Assembly (NCBI GenBank): GCA_015272325.1
Contig: JACYLU010000001.1
Coordinates: forward strand, 1 to 64,000
Direction of reading: 5' to 3'
Origin: Synechococcales cyanobacterium C42_A2020_086
GTDB lineage: Bacteria > Cyanobacteriota > Cyanobacteriia > Elainellales > Elainellaceae
Length of the DNA stretch: 64,000 nucleotides
Shown here piece after piece: positions 7,978 to 19,113 of this stretch. How positions within the stretch are numbered: the stretch's first letter is position 1; every line of letters begins with the position of its first letter. The notes under the pieces were generated by a model that was not told where the DNA came from, searched no databases, and saw only the letters and a program-made list of their open reading frames with translations. A program made the position numbers and the translations under genes.

Positions 7978-10900
7978 ATGCGTGTCCTCAAACCTCAGCC
8001 GAGTGCCAGGGTTGCAATGTCTAGATCAGCTAATCGATCCATTAATCGATCCGTCGAACCGTCTGCCTCCTCTGTACCGCCTGCCGCTTCCTCGATCTCC
8101 ACGCTTGAACGGTGGATGTATCAAACGATCGCGCTTCGGGGATGGGGTGTGCAGTATCGGATTCGGGGAAATTCCCTGCATATTCTTTGTCAGGGGAATC
8201 CTGCCCCCGATCGCTCTCAAATCCTGCATGCGGTGATTCCAGCCCTGCAATCGGTGGAGTTAAATACCTTGCTGCCCGCTGACCAGCCGCCGCTGTATCA
8301 AGTTTGGCTCTATGGCTGCCCATCCGGTCAGAAGCGTCCCACTTGGACCACGACCCTCTATCTGAATCAGCTGGATCAGCATCAAGCTGCGCTGCAATCC
8401 GTAGACGCTAACCCAGCAACTCCATCCGACGAACCGCATCCCCCGCTGACTGTTCATCCCCCTGCACCCTCGGCTCCGCCGGCTGACACTGCTGCCCTGA
8501 CCCTCTCAAACCGCGCCTTAGCTAAACGTGGACAGGAAATGGCGATTGCCTGTTACCTCAGCGAAACCCTGAACGAATTAGGCGTTGCCGTTCGGGTTAG
8601 CGCCAAGGCGGTTCCCTATACGCCACCGGCTGCGGTCCAGCTTGCTAGCGATCCAATTAGCGCCACCCAGATGACGAAGCGCCTGTGGGTAGCCTGCGAA
8701 GCTGCCTACAGTCCCGAGCCATCGCTGCTGGCAGAGCCGATTACCCGCAAACTGCGCGAGCTGGAAATCGAAGGCTTCCGCGATGCCGTGATTCGGTTTC
8801 AGGTTGCTGGAGAAGCCCGTCCCGACTGGCTGCTGCGGGTCGATTTGACGCCGCCTCAAGAAATGCTGCGCGAGTGGGGCCGCTGGGGCGATGTGGAAGC
8901 CATCCGATGCTTGCTAAATCAGGATCTACAGCACTTGCGGCTGCAAATTTCTACCGCTTCGTTGAGTGAAACCACGCTGCACCTCTGCTGTAGCCCGCTG
9001 GCGGCACCGCCCAATGATGATGACCCCGATCCAGTGATTGAATACCACAAGCGAGCCAAGGCCGAAATTGCCCTGCTGCTAGAAGGCATTGCCCCGCAAG
9101 GCATCCATGCTGCGATGGTGTATGGTCATCGGCTGCACCAGGATACACCGGCTTGGGTGGAATGGCTGGATCTGCCTGCGGCTCATCATCCTGCCCTAGC
9201 GGCCTCCACCTTAGAATTGGCGCAGCAAGGCGACTGGGCAGCCTTAGCCTTTCTGCTGCATCGCCTGCTGAATCCTAACCTCAAGCAATGCCTAACTACC
9301 GGCGGTATTCGCCTGCAGCTCTTGCCGAAACAAGACCTGCTGCACATCATGACCGAAGCCTCGCAATGCCCGGAACGACAGCAGGTAGCTCCTGTGATTG
9401 CCAAGTTTCTCAAGCCGCTGCAGGTGCCAAATCTAGTGGGCGTGCGTATCTACGGACGGCGCGCCGGGCAGAAAACGCCGCTCTGGAGCTATGGCTTGGA
9501 CTTTGTGACTCGGCAACGGCTTGTACCGGAAGTCACACCCGAATTTGCCGCCACCGCTGCCCATGTTGAAGACTTAATTCCCGACGCCGGAGAGCCGGTA
9601 CTGCGCCCAGATCTGACCCCTGCCGATCTGGTTAGCGCCTGGTCGCGCCTACAGCAGCGATGGATGCACGCTACGCAGCAGCTATTACTGCGATCTCAGC
9701 TGTTTACGCCGATAGTTGACTCTCAAACCACGGCTCTGGTGCTGCCAGGTCAACACCCACCTCAAGGCATCAAAGTAGCGCTAATTTGGGGGGCAGCTGG
9801 TCTGCTGCTGATGCTGCAAGCCAACTGGCTGCTAGACAAAGCCCTGCGCACTCCACCCGACGCCCCGTCAACCCCGCCAGCGGAGGCTCGTCAGTCCATA
9901 CCTCCAGTCACCGCGGCTGCGCCTTCTCCTCAGCCCAGTCCCTTAGTTCGTTTGCCCGAATCCCCCCGGTCTGGAGCAGATGTAGGAACAGACATATTCG
10001 ATGCCAGGGGCTTTACGCGATCTCCTGAGCCGCCGGAGCCGGTCGCGGAATCTGGATCGTCGCCAGTGAAACTGCCCTACACCCAGCAAAGTGCTGAGTC
10101 GGCGCTGGTGATGGCGGCCTTTCTGGCAGAAGGTTCGCCCCTGCCAACCTTTAATAGTCGCCAGCTCGACGAGAAGTTGCAGCTCTACTATCGCTTCATT
10201 GAGGAGTACGCTGGACCACCCGATGTCATGATTGTCGGCAGCTCTCGCGCTCTGCGGGGTGTCGATCCGATGGCGCTGCAAGACTCTCTCGCCCAGCTCG
10301 GTTACCCCGACGCTACGGTGTTCAACTTTGGCATCAATGGCGCGACGGCGCAGGTTGTAAATCTGCTGGTGCAGCAAATCCTCACGCCCGAGCAGTTGCC
10401 GCGTCTGATTCTCTGGGCCGATGGTGCCCGCGCCTTCAACAGCGGCACGGTGGATGTCACTTACAACGGCATCTTAGTGTCGGAAGCTTATCGCCAGCTC
10501 CAGTCCGGCCAACTCGCCATCCCGCGATCGGCGGACGCAGAACCCGTCTCTCCGGCTCCTGGCAGTCTTAACACCACTCTCACCGAAAGCTACCAATCCC
10601 TCGATCGCTGGCTCAGCGATACTCTGGGTCGGGCAGCAGGTACCCATCCCCAGCGCGACCGCCTGAAGCGCCTAGCGCAAGACACATTGACCGCCTGGAT
10701 GCCCGATGCGCCAACGATTGTGGTGCCTTCGGGGATACCGTCAACGCCGCAAGCAAATACTCCGCAGCCGGCCCTACCCATTAGCCAGGCCATGCTTGAC
10801 GAGTACGGCTTTTTGTCACTGCCAGTCCAGTTTAACCCTGCCACCTACTACCAGAAATACGCCCGCGTTTTAGGAGAATACGACAGCGACTACGAAAACT

Positions 10901-11295
10901 TTCAGTTGACCGGACGACAGGACGAGGCGCTGCGGTCGCTGCTGCAATTTACCTCTGCCCGCCAGATCCCGGTGATTTTCGTGAACCTACCCCTCACCGA
11001 AGATTATCTCGATCCCTTCCGCCTTCAGTACGAGCAGGATTTCCGGGAATACATGGTCCGCACCAGCCTTAGCCAGCCCGGTTTCACCTTCCGTGACCTC
11101 AGCGAGGCATGGACAACCCAATACAGCTACTTCTCCGATCCCAGTCATCTTAACCGTTATGGAGCCTATGCAGTGTCTCGGCGGCTGGCGCAAGACCCCA
11201 TTATTCCGTGGTCTGAGTCAAAATCCTCCACTGCACCCAATGGCAAACGGCAATCTCAGATTTCTAGCTCTCGTTTGGAACGATCGGCCAACTGA
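7978..11295 (+). CDS. DUF1574-type protein with SGNH-like C-terminal domain
   Basis: A large cyanobacterial protein (1105 aa). The N-terminal ~520 residues hold about four divergent units of ~100 residues, each ending in a similar strand motif: VWLYGCPSGQKRPTW, RFQVAGEARPDWLL, AMVYGHRLHQDTPAW, VRIYGRRAGQKTPLW. A hydrophobic segment lies at ~597-622, then a Pro/Ser-rich linker (~625-700). The C-terminal domain has SGNH-hydrolase-like blocks: VGSSRALRG (~750), FNFGINGATAQ and DPSHLNRYGAY (~1053), with candidate Ser and Asp-x-x-His catalytic residues. An esterase or acetyltransferase-type role on envelope glycans is an inference, supported by the upstream glycosyltransferase. An alternative ATG is 13 codons in. 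Confidence 0.85.
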   Translation: MRVLKPQPSARVAMSRSANRSINRSVEPSASSVPPAASSISTLERWMYQTIALRGWGVQYRIRGNSLHILCQGNPAPDRSQILHAVIPALQSVELNTLLPADQPPLYQVWLYGCPSGQKRPTWTTTLYLNQLDQHQAALQSVDANPATPSDEPHPPLTVHPPAPSAPPADTAALTLSNRALAKRGQEMAIACYLSETLNELGVAVRVSAKAVPYTPPAAVQLASDPISATQMTKRLWVACEAAYSPEPSLLAEPITRKLRELEIEGFRDAVIRFQVAGEARPDWLLRVDLTPPQEMLREWGRWGDVEAIRCLLNQDLQHLRLQISTASLSETTLHLCCSPLAAPPNDDDPDPVIEYHKRAKAEIALLLEGIAPQGIHAAMVYGHRLHQDTPAWVEWLDLPAAHHPALAASTLELAQQGDWAALAFLLHRLLNPNLKQCLTTGGIRLQLLPKQDLLHIMTEASQCPERQQVAPVIAKFLKPLQVPNLVGVRIYGRRAGQKTPLWSYGLDFVTRQRLVPEVTPEFAATAAHVEDLIPDAGEPVLRPDLTPADLVSAWSRLQQRWMHATQQLLLRSQLFTPIVDSQTTALVLPGQHPPQGIKVALIWGAAGLLLMLQANWLLDKALRTPPDAPSTPPAEARQSIPPVTAAAPSPQPSPLVRLPESPRSGADVGTDIFDARGFTRSPEPPEPVAESGSSPVKLPYTQQSAESALVMAAFLAEGSPLPTFNSRQLDEKLQLYYRFIEEYAGPPDVMIVGSSRALRGVDPMALQDSLAQLGYPDATVFNFGINGATAQVVNLLVQQILTPEQLPRLILWADGARAFNSGTVDVTYNGILVSEAYRQLQSGQLAIPRSADAEPVSPAPGSLNTTLTESYQSLDRWLSDTLGRAAGTHPQRDRLKRLAQDTLTAWMPDAPTIVVPSGIPSTPQANTPQPALPISQAMLDEYGFLSLPVQFNPATYYQKYARVLGEYDSDYENFQLTGRQDEALRSLLQFTSARQIPVIFVNLPLTEDYLDPFRLQYEQDFREYMVRTSLSQPGFTFRDLSEAWTTQYSYFSDPSHLNRYGAYAVSRRLAQDPIIPWSESKSSTAPNGKRQSQISSSRLERSAN
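8031..8052. repeat. In-frame 12-bp-period tandem duplication
   Basis: taatcgatcc at 8031-8040 recurs at 8043-8052 (period 12), giving the repeated NRSINRS near the N-terminus of the DUF1574 protein. Confidence 0.7.
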
Positions 11296-11312
11296 ATCGG
11301 CACTGAATCGGC
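11291..11312. repeat. Perfect 11-bp tandem duplication at a stop codon
   Basis: actgaatcggc is repeated at 11291-11301 and 11302-11312. The first copy contains the TGA stop of the DUF1574 gene, so the second copy is non-coding. Confidence 0.85.
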
Positions 11313-11431
11313 GAAGTTAGGAGGGGGATGCTTCAGGTCAATCTCTTGATCCATTGCTCCATAACCTGATCACCCTGGAGACCTACCGAGTCTAGCTGTG
11401 ACAAGCTTTTCATGACAAGCCCGTTCATTGA

Positions 11432-11454
11432 TTCGCCACCCCCTTGATGGCGAA
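11432..11454 (+). promoter_or_regulatory. Hairpin upstream of the PPOX-fold gene
   Basis: ttcgcca (11432-11438) pairs perfectly with tggcgaa (11448-11454) around a 9-nt loop, 28 bp before the chosen start codon. No T-run follows, so it is more likely a leader hairpin or operator than a terminator. Confidence 0.4.
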
Positions 11455-11482
11455 ACGGTTTCGGCGCAAAGGAAGTGAATCT

Positions 11483-12076
11483 ATGGCGAAAGTGTTTGAT
11501 GGTCTCACCGAGGAGCTACAGCAGTTCATTGCCGCTCAGCAACTATTCTTTGTAGCGACGGCACCGCTCAGCGCCACAGGGCATGTTAATCTCTCGCCCA
11601 AAGGCTTGGACAGCTTGCGGATTCTGTCTCCCCATCAGGTGATGTATCTGGACTTAACGGGCAGCGGCAACGAAACTTCGGCCCATCTGCAAGAAAACGG
11701 GCGAATCACGCTGATGTTCTGTGCTTTCCAGGGTCCACCCCTGATCCTGCGGCTCTACGGTCAAGGACGCACCGTGCTGCCTGCAGATCCAGCGTGGCAG
11801 AGTCTCTATGCTCACTTCTCCCCGATCCCCGGTGTCCGACAGATAATCGTCATCCACCTCAATCGGGTCCAAACCTCCTGCGGCACGGGGGTTCCCCTCT
11901 ACGAACCCCGAGGACAGCGCCAAGAGATGATCCGCTGGGCCCTTAGAAAAGGGCAGGAGGGTCTAAAGCAGTATTGGCGGCAAAAGAATCGGGTCAGCAT
12001 TGATGGTCTGCCTACACCCCTCGGCGAGACGTTGACCCATCCATCATCTGACCACCATCTACCACCATCTAAATGA
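11483..12076 (+). CDS. Pyridoxamine 5'-phosphate oxidase-fold flavoprotein
   Basis: A 197-residue protein of the split-barrel FMN-binding superfamily. Typical features are FDGLTEELQQFIAAQQLFFVATA at the start, then HVNLSPKGLDSLRIL, the strand VMYLDLTGSGNETSAHL, and GRITLMFCAFQGPPLILRLYG. Such proteins bind flavin, F420 or haem and act as oxidoreductases; the substrate is not predictable. I start at ATG 11483 because AAAGGAAG lies 6-13 bp upstream and homologues begin at MAKVFDGL; a 13-codon longer frame from 11444 looks artefactual. The extreme C-terminus carries a 10-bp tandem duplication. It converges with the next gene. Confidence 0.88.
   Translation: MAKVFDGLTEELQQFIAAQQLFFVATAPLSATGHVNLSPKGLDSLRILSPHQVMYLDLTGSGNETSAHLQENGRITLMFCAFQGPPLILRLYGQGRTVLPADPAWQSLYAHFSPIPGVRQIIVIHLNRVQTSCGTGVPLYEPRGQRQEMIRWALRKGQEGLKQYWRQKNRVSIDGLPTPLGETLTHPSSDHHLPPSK
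12051..12070. repeat. Perfect 10-bp tandem duplication at a gene end
   Basis: accaccatct at 12051-12060 and 12061-12070. It shifts frame within the last nine codons of the PPOX-fold gene, so only the C-terminal tail is affected. Confidence 0.85.
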
Positions 12077-12126
12077 CCCAATAATGACTAAGTTTCAGTC
12101 AGATTGAAACAAGCACTCAGCCCCCT

Positions 12127-14028
12127 TTAGCGATTTGTCGCCGAGGCGGACGAAGCTCGTTGCGACGTGGAAGTATCTGAAGTATCTACAGCGAGCTGCT
12201 CTAGATTCAGCGACCGCACCAGTGCTAACGGCAGCAGCAAGTGGCTGAGGCTGCGGGCATAGGCAGCTCCCAGATAGGGGCGATAGCTGATTTGATTAGC
12301 AACATAGGTCTGAAAAAACGCCACGCTCATCGCTCGCAGGTAGTCTCGCGCCACTTCCGGATCCGGTCCGACCACTTCCGACGGTAGGGGAATCACAGCG
12401 CCTGTATCTGCATCTGGCGGCACGTCAATCGTCGAGAAGTGAGTGCCACCCTGCATCATCAGAAAATACCTGCTCGCGGTTTGCAGCCAAGTAAAGGGGC
12501 GAATTTGCTCTAGCAGGGCAGGCGCAACGGTATCGGCACTGCCGCTGACAATCATCACCGGAATCTGAATTTGGGCGATGTGCTCGGGGCCGAGCAGGCT
12601 GCTGCCAATGGGATTGAGGGCAATAATCGCTTTGATGCGCTCATCGCGTAGCCGAATGGGCACCTGGGGCAACTCTAATACGCGGCACTGCAGCAACAGC
12701 GACAGGTTGAGATTGTCCTCTTGCAGACAGTCGGTGGCGAGCTGCGGTAGGTTAATATCGGCTCCGGCCAGCGCTAACGCCGTGTAGCCACCCATGGACT
12801 GTCCAACCACGCCAACCTGCTGCAAATTGAGCCGCCCCTGAATGGCAGGATCGGTTTGGGATAGCTGCTCTAGCGCGTCGAGCAGATATTGAATATCCAG
12901 CGGACGATCGATAAATTCAACAGGCGACGTAACCTGACTCGCTGTGCCTGAAATGAGCGCCTGAAGTTGGCTGGCATTACTGCCGGGATGCTCGGGTACC
13001 GCAACGGCAAAACCATAGGAAGCCAAATGACGAGCTAGATAAGCATAAGTGGTGCGATCTGAGCCTAGCCCATGGGAGATCACAATCACCGGAGCGGCTG
13101 GCGATGGCAAGCGAGTCTGGCGAGCCACTGGCTGCGGCAGGTAGAGATCCACCGGAAAGCTGCGATTGCGGCGCGGATCGGTGAGGCGGATGGTCTGCAT
13201 TTTCCAGCCCACAGGACCCGGCTGTTGCAAATCAGGCAGGGTACTGGGATCAAGCGGCCCCTCCAGCTCAGCTTCTAGGGTGGCTTGAGCATCAATTAGA
13301 GCCGTTGCATCCTGGGTTTGGCGAATCAACCGCTGCAGATCGCCCAAAATTTTCAGCGTGCGGCTAAGGTCAATCTGAATATTAGGCAGAGGGAAGTTTT
13401 CCAGCACATTCAGGGCTGTTAGACCACCCGGATCGGCCGCTGCTAAAATCAAGGCGGAGCGAATTGCATAAAACCCAGAGAGATTAGCATCGGTTTTCAC
13501 GACTTCTCCCAGTCGCCGCAGCAAGATTTCGCCTTGGTCGGTGTAGAGAAACTGAGCCACCGCCACTGCCGACAAATCCACGCGGGCAACTAACCCTTGG
13601 CGGAACTGCTGCCGTTGCTCAGGGGTCAAGTAGCGCAGGTACGCCCGCAAATCGGGGGCAACTTCTCCGGTTTCGGCATAGGTCGCCAAGGAGCTAATCG
13701 CAATTGAGCGTTCTAGCAGACCGTAGCTGAGGGTAATGCGTTCCGCGGCCAGCCCGGCCCCCGCCTGCAATACTAGCACCACAACGCCTATCCCCAACCC
13801 TGGCTGCATCCCCCATTGCCAGAGAAAACAGCTCAAGTTTCCAGTTGAGTTGATATCCTGCGGATCTAACCTTTGAACCCTCCGCCAAACGAGCCAATGC
13901 CCTGCTAACCAGTAGGCAAGCTGATGGTAACGTTGACGCAGCGATTGCCACGCGGCATCCCAGAAGACGGCTGAAGTTGAGCAGTTCATAGCAAGCGATA
14001 CCCTTAAACCCAGAGGAGCTTTGACCAC
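12127..14028 (-). CDS. DUF1400 plus alpha/beta hydrolase (cyanobacterial PAF-AH-like)
   Basis: A 633-residue exported or membrane-bound hydrolase. A hydrophobic segment at ~75-95 (GIGVVVLVLQAGAGLAAERI) resembles a signal sequence, so translation may begin at an internal Met, for example Met14 or Met74. The DUF1400 domain follows (ITLSYGLLERSIAISSLATYA). The hydrolase domain shows VIVISHGLGSDRTTY (oxyanion-hole region), the nucleophile elbow GQSMGG (~410), an acidic residue region VSGSADTVAP, and GGTHFSTID supplying the catalytic His. Substrate unknown; lipid or ester hydrolysis is usual for the fold. The C-terminal ~40 residues are Ser/Thr/Ala-rich. Confidence 0.88.
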   Translation of the reverse strand: MVKAPLGLRVSLAMNCSTSAVFWDAAWQSLRQRYHQLAYWLAGHWLVWRRVQRLDPQDINSTGNLSCFLWQWGMQPGLGIGVVVLVLQAGAGLAAERITLSYGLLERSIAISSLATYAETGEVAPDLRAYLRYLTPEQRQQFRQGLVARVDLSAVAVAQFLYTDQGEILLRRLGEVVKTDANLSGFYAIRSALILAAADPGGLTALNVLENFPLPNIQIDLSRTLKILGDLQRLIRQTQDATALIDAQATLEAELEGPLDPSTLPDLQQPGPVGWKMQTIRLTDPRRNRSFPVDLYLPQPVARQTRLPSPAAPVIVISHGLGSDRTTYAYLARHLASYGFAVAVPEHPGSNASQLQALISGTASQVTSPVEFIDRPLDIQYLLDALEQLSQTDPAIQGRLNLQQVGVVGQSMGGYTALALAGADINLPQLATDCLQEDNLNLSLLLQCRVLELPQVPIRLRDERIKAIIALNPIGSSLLGPEHIAQIQIPVMIVSGSADTVAPALLEQIRPFTWLQTASRYFLMMQGGTHFSTIDVPPDADTGAVIPLPSEVVGPDPEVARDYLRAMSVAFFQTYVANQISYRPYLGAAYARSLSHLLLPLALVRSLNLEQLAVDTSDTSTSQRASSASATNR

Positions 14029-14083
14029 TCTAGCAAGCCAACTTTGCCACAGATTCCTCCAGATGGTTGGGAACAGCGTGCGC

Positions 14084-16276
<2,193 letters not shown>

Positions 16277-16492
16277 TCAACCTCATCAACAGCACGCAAA
16301 ATGGGCTGATCCACTCTAAGGCATTCTGGCTGCAGCCGTGATCGATTATTGCAGTTTCAGGAACCGAGTCGAGCACAGAGTTAAGCCAGCCGAAGCAAAG
16401 GGCTGCACGCAGTCCGCAACCCATATTGGCAATAAGATTTGCAATAAATGAGCAGATCGCTATGGCGATTGAGCTGTTGTATTGATTCAGCG

Positions 16493-17884
16493 CTATTGAG
16501 CGCCTAGATTGCGGAGCTGCTGTTGAGCCTCTTGCCGCAGCGTCGGATCCTGCGTGACCTGAATCGCGCTTCTGAAGTCGCTAGTCGCTTGCTCTCGGTT
16601 ACCCAAGGCTCCATAGGCTAAGCCGCGATTAAAAAAGGCCAGGGCGTAGTCGGGTTGGATAGCTAGGGCTTGGTCAAAATCAGCAATGGCGCGGTCGTAC
16701 TGCCCGAGAAAGGCTAGGGCAATACCGCGATTATTGAAAGCATCGGCCGAGTCAGGCTGCAGCAGAATCGTTTGCGTGTAATCGGCGATAGCGGCCTCGT
16801 AGTTCTGGTTGCGGCGATGGGCTAGCCCGCGATTGTAGTAAGCGTCGGCAAAGTCAGGCAAAAGCTGGATTGCCTTGGTATAGTCGGCGATGGCGGCTTC
16901 ATACTCGCCCCGATCGCTGCGAATGTTAGCGCGGTTGTAGTAAGCGTCAGGCAGGTCAGGCTGCAACTGAATCGCCCGGTTGAAATCAGCAATAGCACGG
17001 TCGGCGTCGCCTTGGCTGCCGTAGACCAGCCCTCGGTTGTTGTAGACAATGGCGTAATTGGGCTGGATTTCCAGCGCCCGGTTGTAATCGGCAATGGCCT
17101 GGTCATACTTTTGCTGACGGCTATGGGCGTTGCCGCGATTGTAGTAGGCGTCGGCTGCATCCGGCTCTAGCTCAATGACCCGATTGAAATCCGCAATGGC
17201 GCGGTCAAATTCTCCAATGGTGTTGTAGGCATTGCCGCGGTTCAGGTAAGCGTCGGCCAGGTCGGGTTGCAGCTGGATTGCCTGGTTGAAGTCAGCAATG
17301 GCCCGCTGGAAGTTGCCGCTGTAGCCGTAGACTGTACCGCGATTGTAGTAGGCGCTGGCTGTATTGGGCTGAATGCGAATAGCCTGATTAAAGTCGGCAA
17401 TAGCGCGGTCGTACTCTCCGAGATTGCTGTAGGCGTTGCCGCGGTTGATGAAGGCATCGGCTAGATCCGGCTGAATTTCCAGCGCCCGGTTGAAGTCAGA
17501 AATAGCGCGGTTGTAGTTGCCTTTGCGGCGGTAGGCGATGCCGCGATTGTTGTAGGCGTCGGCAAAGTTAGGGTCAATTTGAATAGCGCGGTTATAACTG
17601 GCGATAGCGCGGTCGTAATCTCCAGCTTCTAAATGACTGTTGCCTTCTTCCAGATGGGTCTGGGCTTCGCCGCCCTGCTGAGGTTGAGCTGGTCGCAGCG
17701 GATCTTGGGGAACCGGTTTTAGTTTCTGAGCGATCTCGAACTGGAGAACGGACTCGTCACCGGAGGCAGTGATGCGGGCAGCAATCGCAGAAGGACTGAG
17801 CACAAGGGTTAGCCCAGTAAGGCAGGTCAAACCGCCGAGGGCGACGAGGGAGGGTGCGGTTCGGAGGAAAGAGGTATTCCGCAT
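16493..17884 (-). CDS. Exported TPR-repeat protein (11 TPRs)
   Basis: A 463-residue protein with an N-terminal signal-like segment (SLVALGGLTCLTGLTLVLSP, then an AIA-A type cleavage site). Eleven consecutive 34-residue tetratricopeptide units follow from residue ~75 to ~455, each close to DAYYNRGxAYxxxGxYDRAIADF. Such arrays bind peptides or scaffold protein complexes; the partner is unknown. It stands alone, with spacers on both sides. The high similarity between units produces 102-bp periodicity in the DNA. Confidence 0.93.
   Translation of the reverse strand: MRNTSFLRTAPSLVALGGLTCLTGLTLVLSPSAIAARITASGDESVLQFEIAQKLKPVPQDPLRPAQPQQGGEAQTHLEEGNSHLEAGDYDRAIASYNRAIQIDPNFADAYNNRGIAYRRKGNYNRAISDFNRALEIQPDLADAFINRGNAYSNLGEYDRAIADFNQAIRIQPNTASAYYNRGTVYGYSGNFQRAIADFNQAIQLQPDLADAYLNRGNAYNTIGEFDRAIADFNRVIELEPDAADAYYNRGNAHSRQQKYDQAIADYNRALEIQPNYAIVYNNRGLVYGSQGDADRAIADFNRAIQLQPDLPDAYYNRANIRSDRGEYEAAIADYTKAIQLLPDFADAYYNRGLAHRRNQNYEAAIADYTQTILLQPDSADAFNNRGIALAFLGQYDRAIADFDQALAIQPDYALAFFNRGLAYGALGNREQATSDFRSAIQVTQDPTLRQEAQQQLRNLGAQ
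16530..17650 (-). repeat. 102-bp coding repeats of the TPR array
   Basis: Eleven imperfect 102-bp units, recognisable by the recurring antisense of NRG-Y/AIADFN codons (gcgcggtc, gcggttgtagtaggcgtc and variants). This is coding repetition and a likely recombination or assembly hotspot. Confidence 0.85.
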
Positions 17885-17971
17885 AGGTATGGATAGCTGT
17901 GACTAAATTCGGCAAATTAACTCGACAACCTGAAAATTACAATCGAGCGTTGGCACGTGCCAGTGAACTGA

Positions 17972-17997
17972 CTAACAACAGGGGCTAACAACAGGGA
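17972..17997. repeat. Tandem duplication, period 13
   Basis: ctaacaacagggg / ctaacaacaggga, 12 of 13 identical. Confidence 0.75.
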
Positions 17998-18036
17998 GTG
18001 GATTCGGACCTGGATCGAACGGTTGGGGGTGGGAGT

Positions 18037-18058
18037 TGCTTCTCAGATGCTTCTCAGA
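18037..18058. repeat. Perfect 11-bp tandem duplication
   Basis: tgcttctcaga twice without spacer. Confidence 0.85.
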
Positions 18059-18106
18059 TCTTTCGTTACTTTTTTGTTCCAGGGATTTGAGGTGACAGTT
18101 CGTGCG

Positions 18107-18130
18107 GTTCTCGACTAAGTTCTCGACTAA
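18107..18130. repeat. Perfect 12-bp tandem duplication
   Basis: gttctcgactaa twice without spacer, followed by a further gtt. Confidence 0.85.
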
Positions 18131-18184
18131 GTTAATGTCTCTCAAGGTTTATTTATCTAGTTTTTTCTAGTTCGCTAGTTTTTC

Positions 18185-18202
18185 AGCTAAAGAAGCTAAA
18201 GA
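18185..18202. repeat. Perfect 9-bp tandem duplication
   Basis: agctaaaga twice without spacer. Confidence 0.7.
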
Positions 18203-18292
18203 AATTGATAAGTTGTGTCATCGGTCAACATACCAGGCTGCAAGCTTCAGAGAGAGTTCTGGATGCCTGCAAGTCGATCTAAGCTTATTGCC

Positions 18293-18733
18293 ATGGGGTT
18301 TGTCTACTCACGCACGATTCGCTTTCAAGACACTGATGCAGCAGGAGTAGTGTACTTTGCGGCAGCACTGGCAATCTGTCACGAGGCCTACGAGGCATCG
18401 CTGGCGGCGGCGGGTGTAGATCTGGGTTCTTTCTTTAGCCGCTGCTTCCGCGATCCCAGCAGCGAGCAAGCCATAGCCGTTCCGATTGTCCATGCCGAGA
18501 TTGACTTTTGGCAGCCAATGATTTGTGGTGAGCCGTACCAGATCGAGCTAACGCCCACACGGCTCGCTGCCAGTCAGTTTCAAATCCGCTATCGCCTCAG
18601 TCGCCGGGATCAGCCGCACCGACCATGCAGTCAAGCAGCGACCATGCATGTCTGTATCGATCCAGAGCAGCGGACCCGGGTTAGTTTGCCGCCCTGCCTC
18701 GAACACTGGCTAGAAATGCACAGCAAATCTTGA
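18293..18733 (+). CDS. 1,4-dihydroxy-2-naphthoyl-CoA thioesterase (hotdog fold)
   Basis: A small hotdog-fold acyl-CoA thioesterase of the 4-hydroxybenzoyl-CoA thioesterase type. In cyanobacteria this family includes the DHNA-CoA hydrolase that releases DHNA for phylloquinone (photosystem I quinone) synthesis. The hallmark is FVYSRTIRFQDTDAAGVVYF, with the active-site Asp in the D-x-D-A-G-V-V-Y-F motif and HEAYEASLAA after it. I start at ATG 18293 (146 aa) because homologues begin at MGFVYSRT; a frame from 18215 and Met at 18263 are alternatives. The size and motif fit; the exact substrate is inferred from the family. Confidence 0.88.
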   Translation: MGFVYSRTIRFQDTDAAGVVYFAAALAICHEAYEASLAAAGVDLGSFFSRCFRDPSSEQAIAVPIVHAEIDFWQPMICGEPYQIELTPTRLAASQFQIRYRLSRRDQPHRPCSQAATMHVCIDPEQRTRVSLPPCLEHWLEMHSKS

Positions 18734-18866
18734 CATTTGCGGCGTTGGCTCCATCTCGAATCCATGGAGATCTCTTTATGATTGGAATAGCGTTGTGCAA
18801 AGCGATATCGGCAAAAGCCGCACCAGAGGCGACGAGGGGGCATTACCCCTCATCTCAATGATCCAT

Positions 18867-18918
18867 AAATGATCTAGATGAAATGATCTAGATGTCAGTG
18901 AATGGATGTCAGTGAATG
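18867..18918. repeat. Two adjacent perfect 14-bp tandem duplications
   Basis: aaatgatctagatg occurs at 18867-18880 and 18881-18894; gatgtcagtgaatg occurs at 18891-18904 and 18905-18918. The two duplications overlap by gatg but have different sequences, so they are two separate events. Confidence 0.9.
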
Positions 18919-19065
18919 TTAATGATGGCTGGCATTGACCTTGCGCCCGCTAGCCGAAATAGCGGAATACCCCTACACTAGGGGTTTGCTGTCGAGTTGC
19001 TACCGCCCAATTCATAGCCTGTTGTCACCATCTGTGAACCAGTGATCTCTAGCAATCGATCTATC

Positions 19066-19095
19066 TATTTGTGAGAGTTGTATTTGTGAGAGTTG
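19066..19095. repeat. Perfect 15-bp tandem duplication
   Basis: tatttgtgagagttg twice without spacer, ending 18 bp before the argD start codon. Confidence 0.9.
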
Positions 19096-19100
19096 CCCTC

Positions 19101-19107
19101 GGAGGAA
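19101..19107 (+). promoter_or_regulatory. Ribosome-binding site deciding the argD start
   Basis: GGAGGAA lies 6-7 bp before GTG 19114. This favours GTG 19114 over the upstream in-frame TTG at 19093, which would place the site inside the coding sequence. Confidence 0.8.
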
Positions 19108-19113
19108 GTGCCC

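Larger units (their letters stand above)
17885..18292. other. Intergenic region rich in micro-duplications
   Basis: About 400 bp between divergent genes with no plausible gene. It contains four independent short tandem duplications (17972, 18037, 18107, 18185) and an AT-rich segment near 18140-18200 that could hold the thioesterase promoter. Confidence 0.6.
18734..19113. other. Intergenic region upstream of argD
   Basis: About 380 bp without a gene. It holds two abutting 14-bp tandem duplications (18867-18918) and a 15-bp duplication (19066-19095) running up to the argD ribosome-binding site. A short hairpin (cggcaaaagccg) lies near 18811. Confidence 0.6.

Noticed and set aside
12090-12110. 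gtttca/tgaaac stem between convergent genes as a bidirectional terminator
   Set aside because: The stem is only six base pairs and lacks T-runs.
16530-17650. Regular 102-bp repetition resembling a CRISPR or minisatellite
   Set aside because: The units are contiguous, 34 codons long and translate to TPR motifs; there are no spacers.
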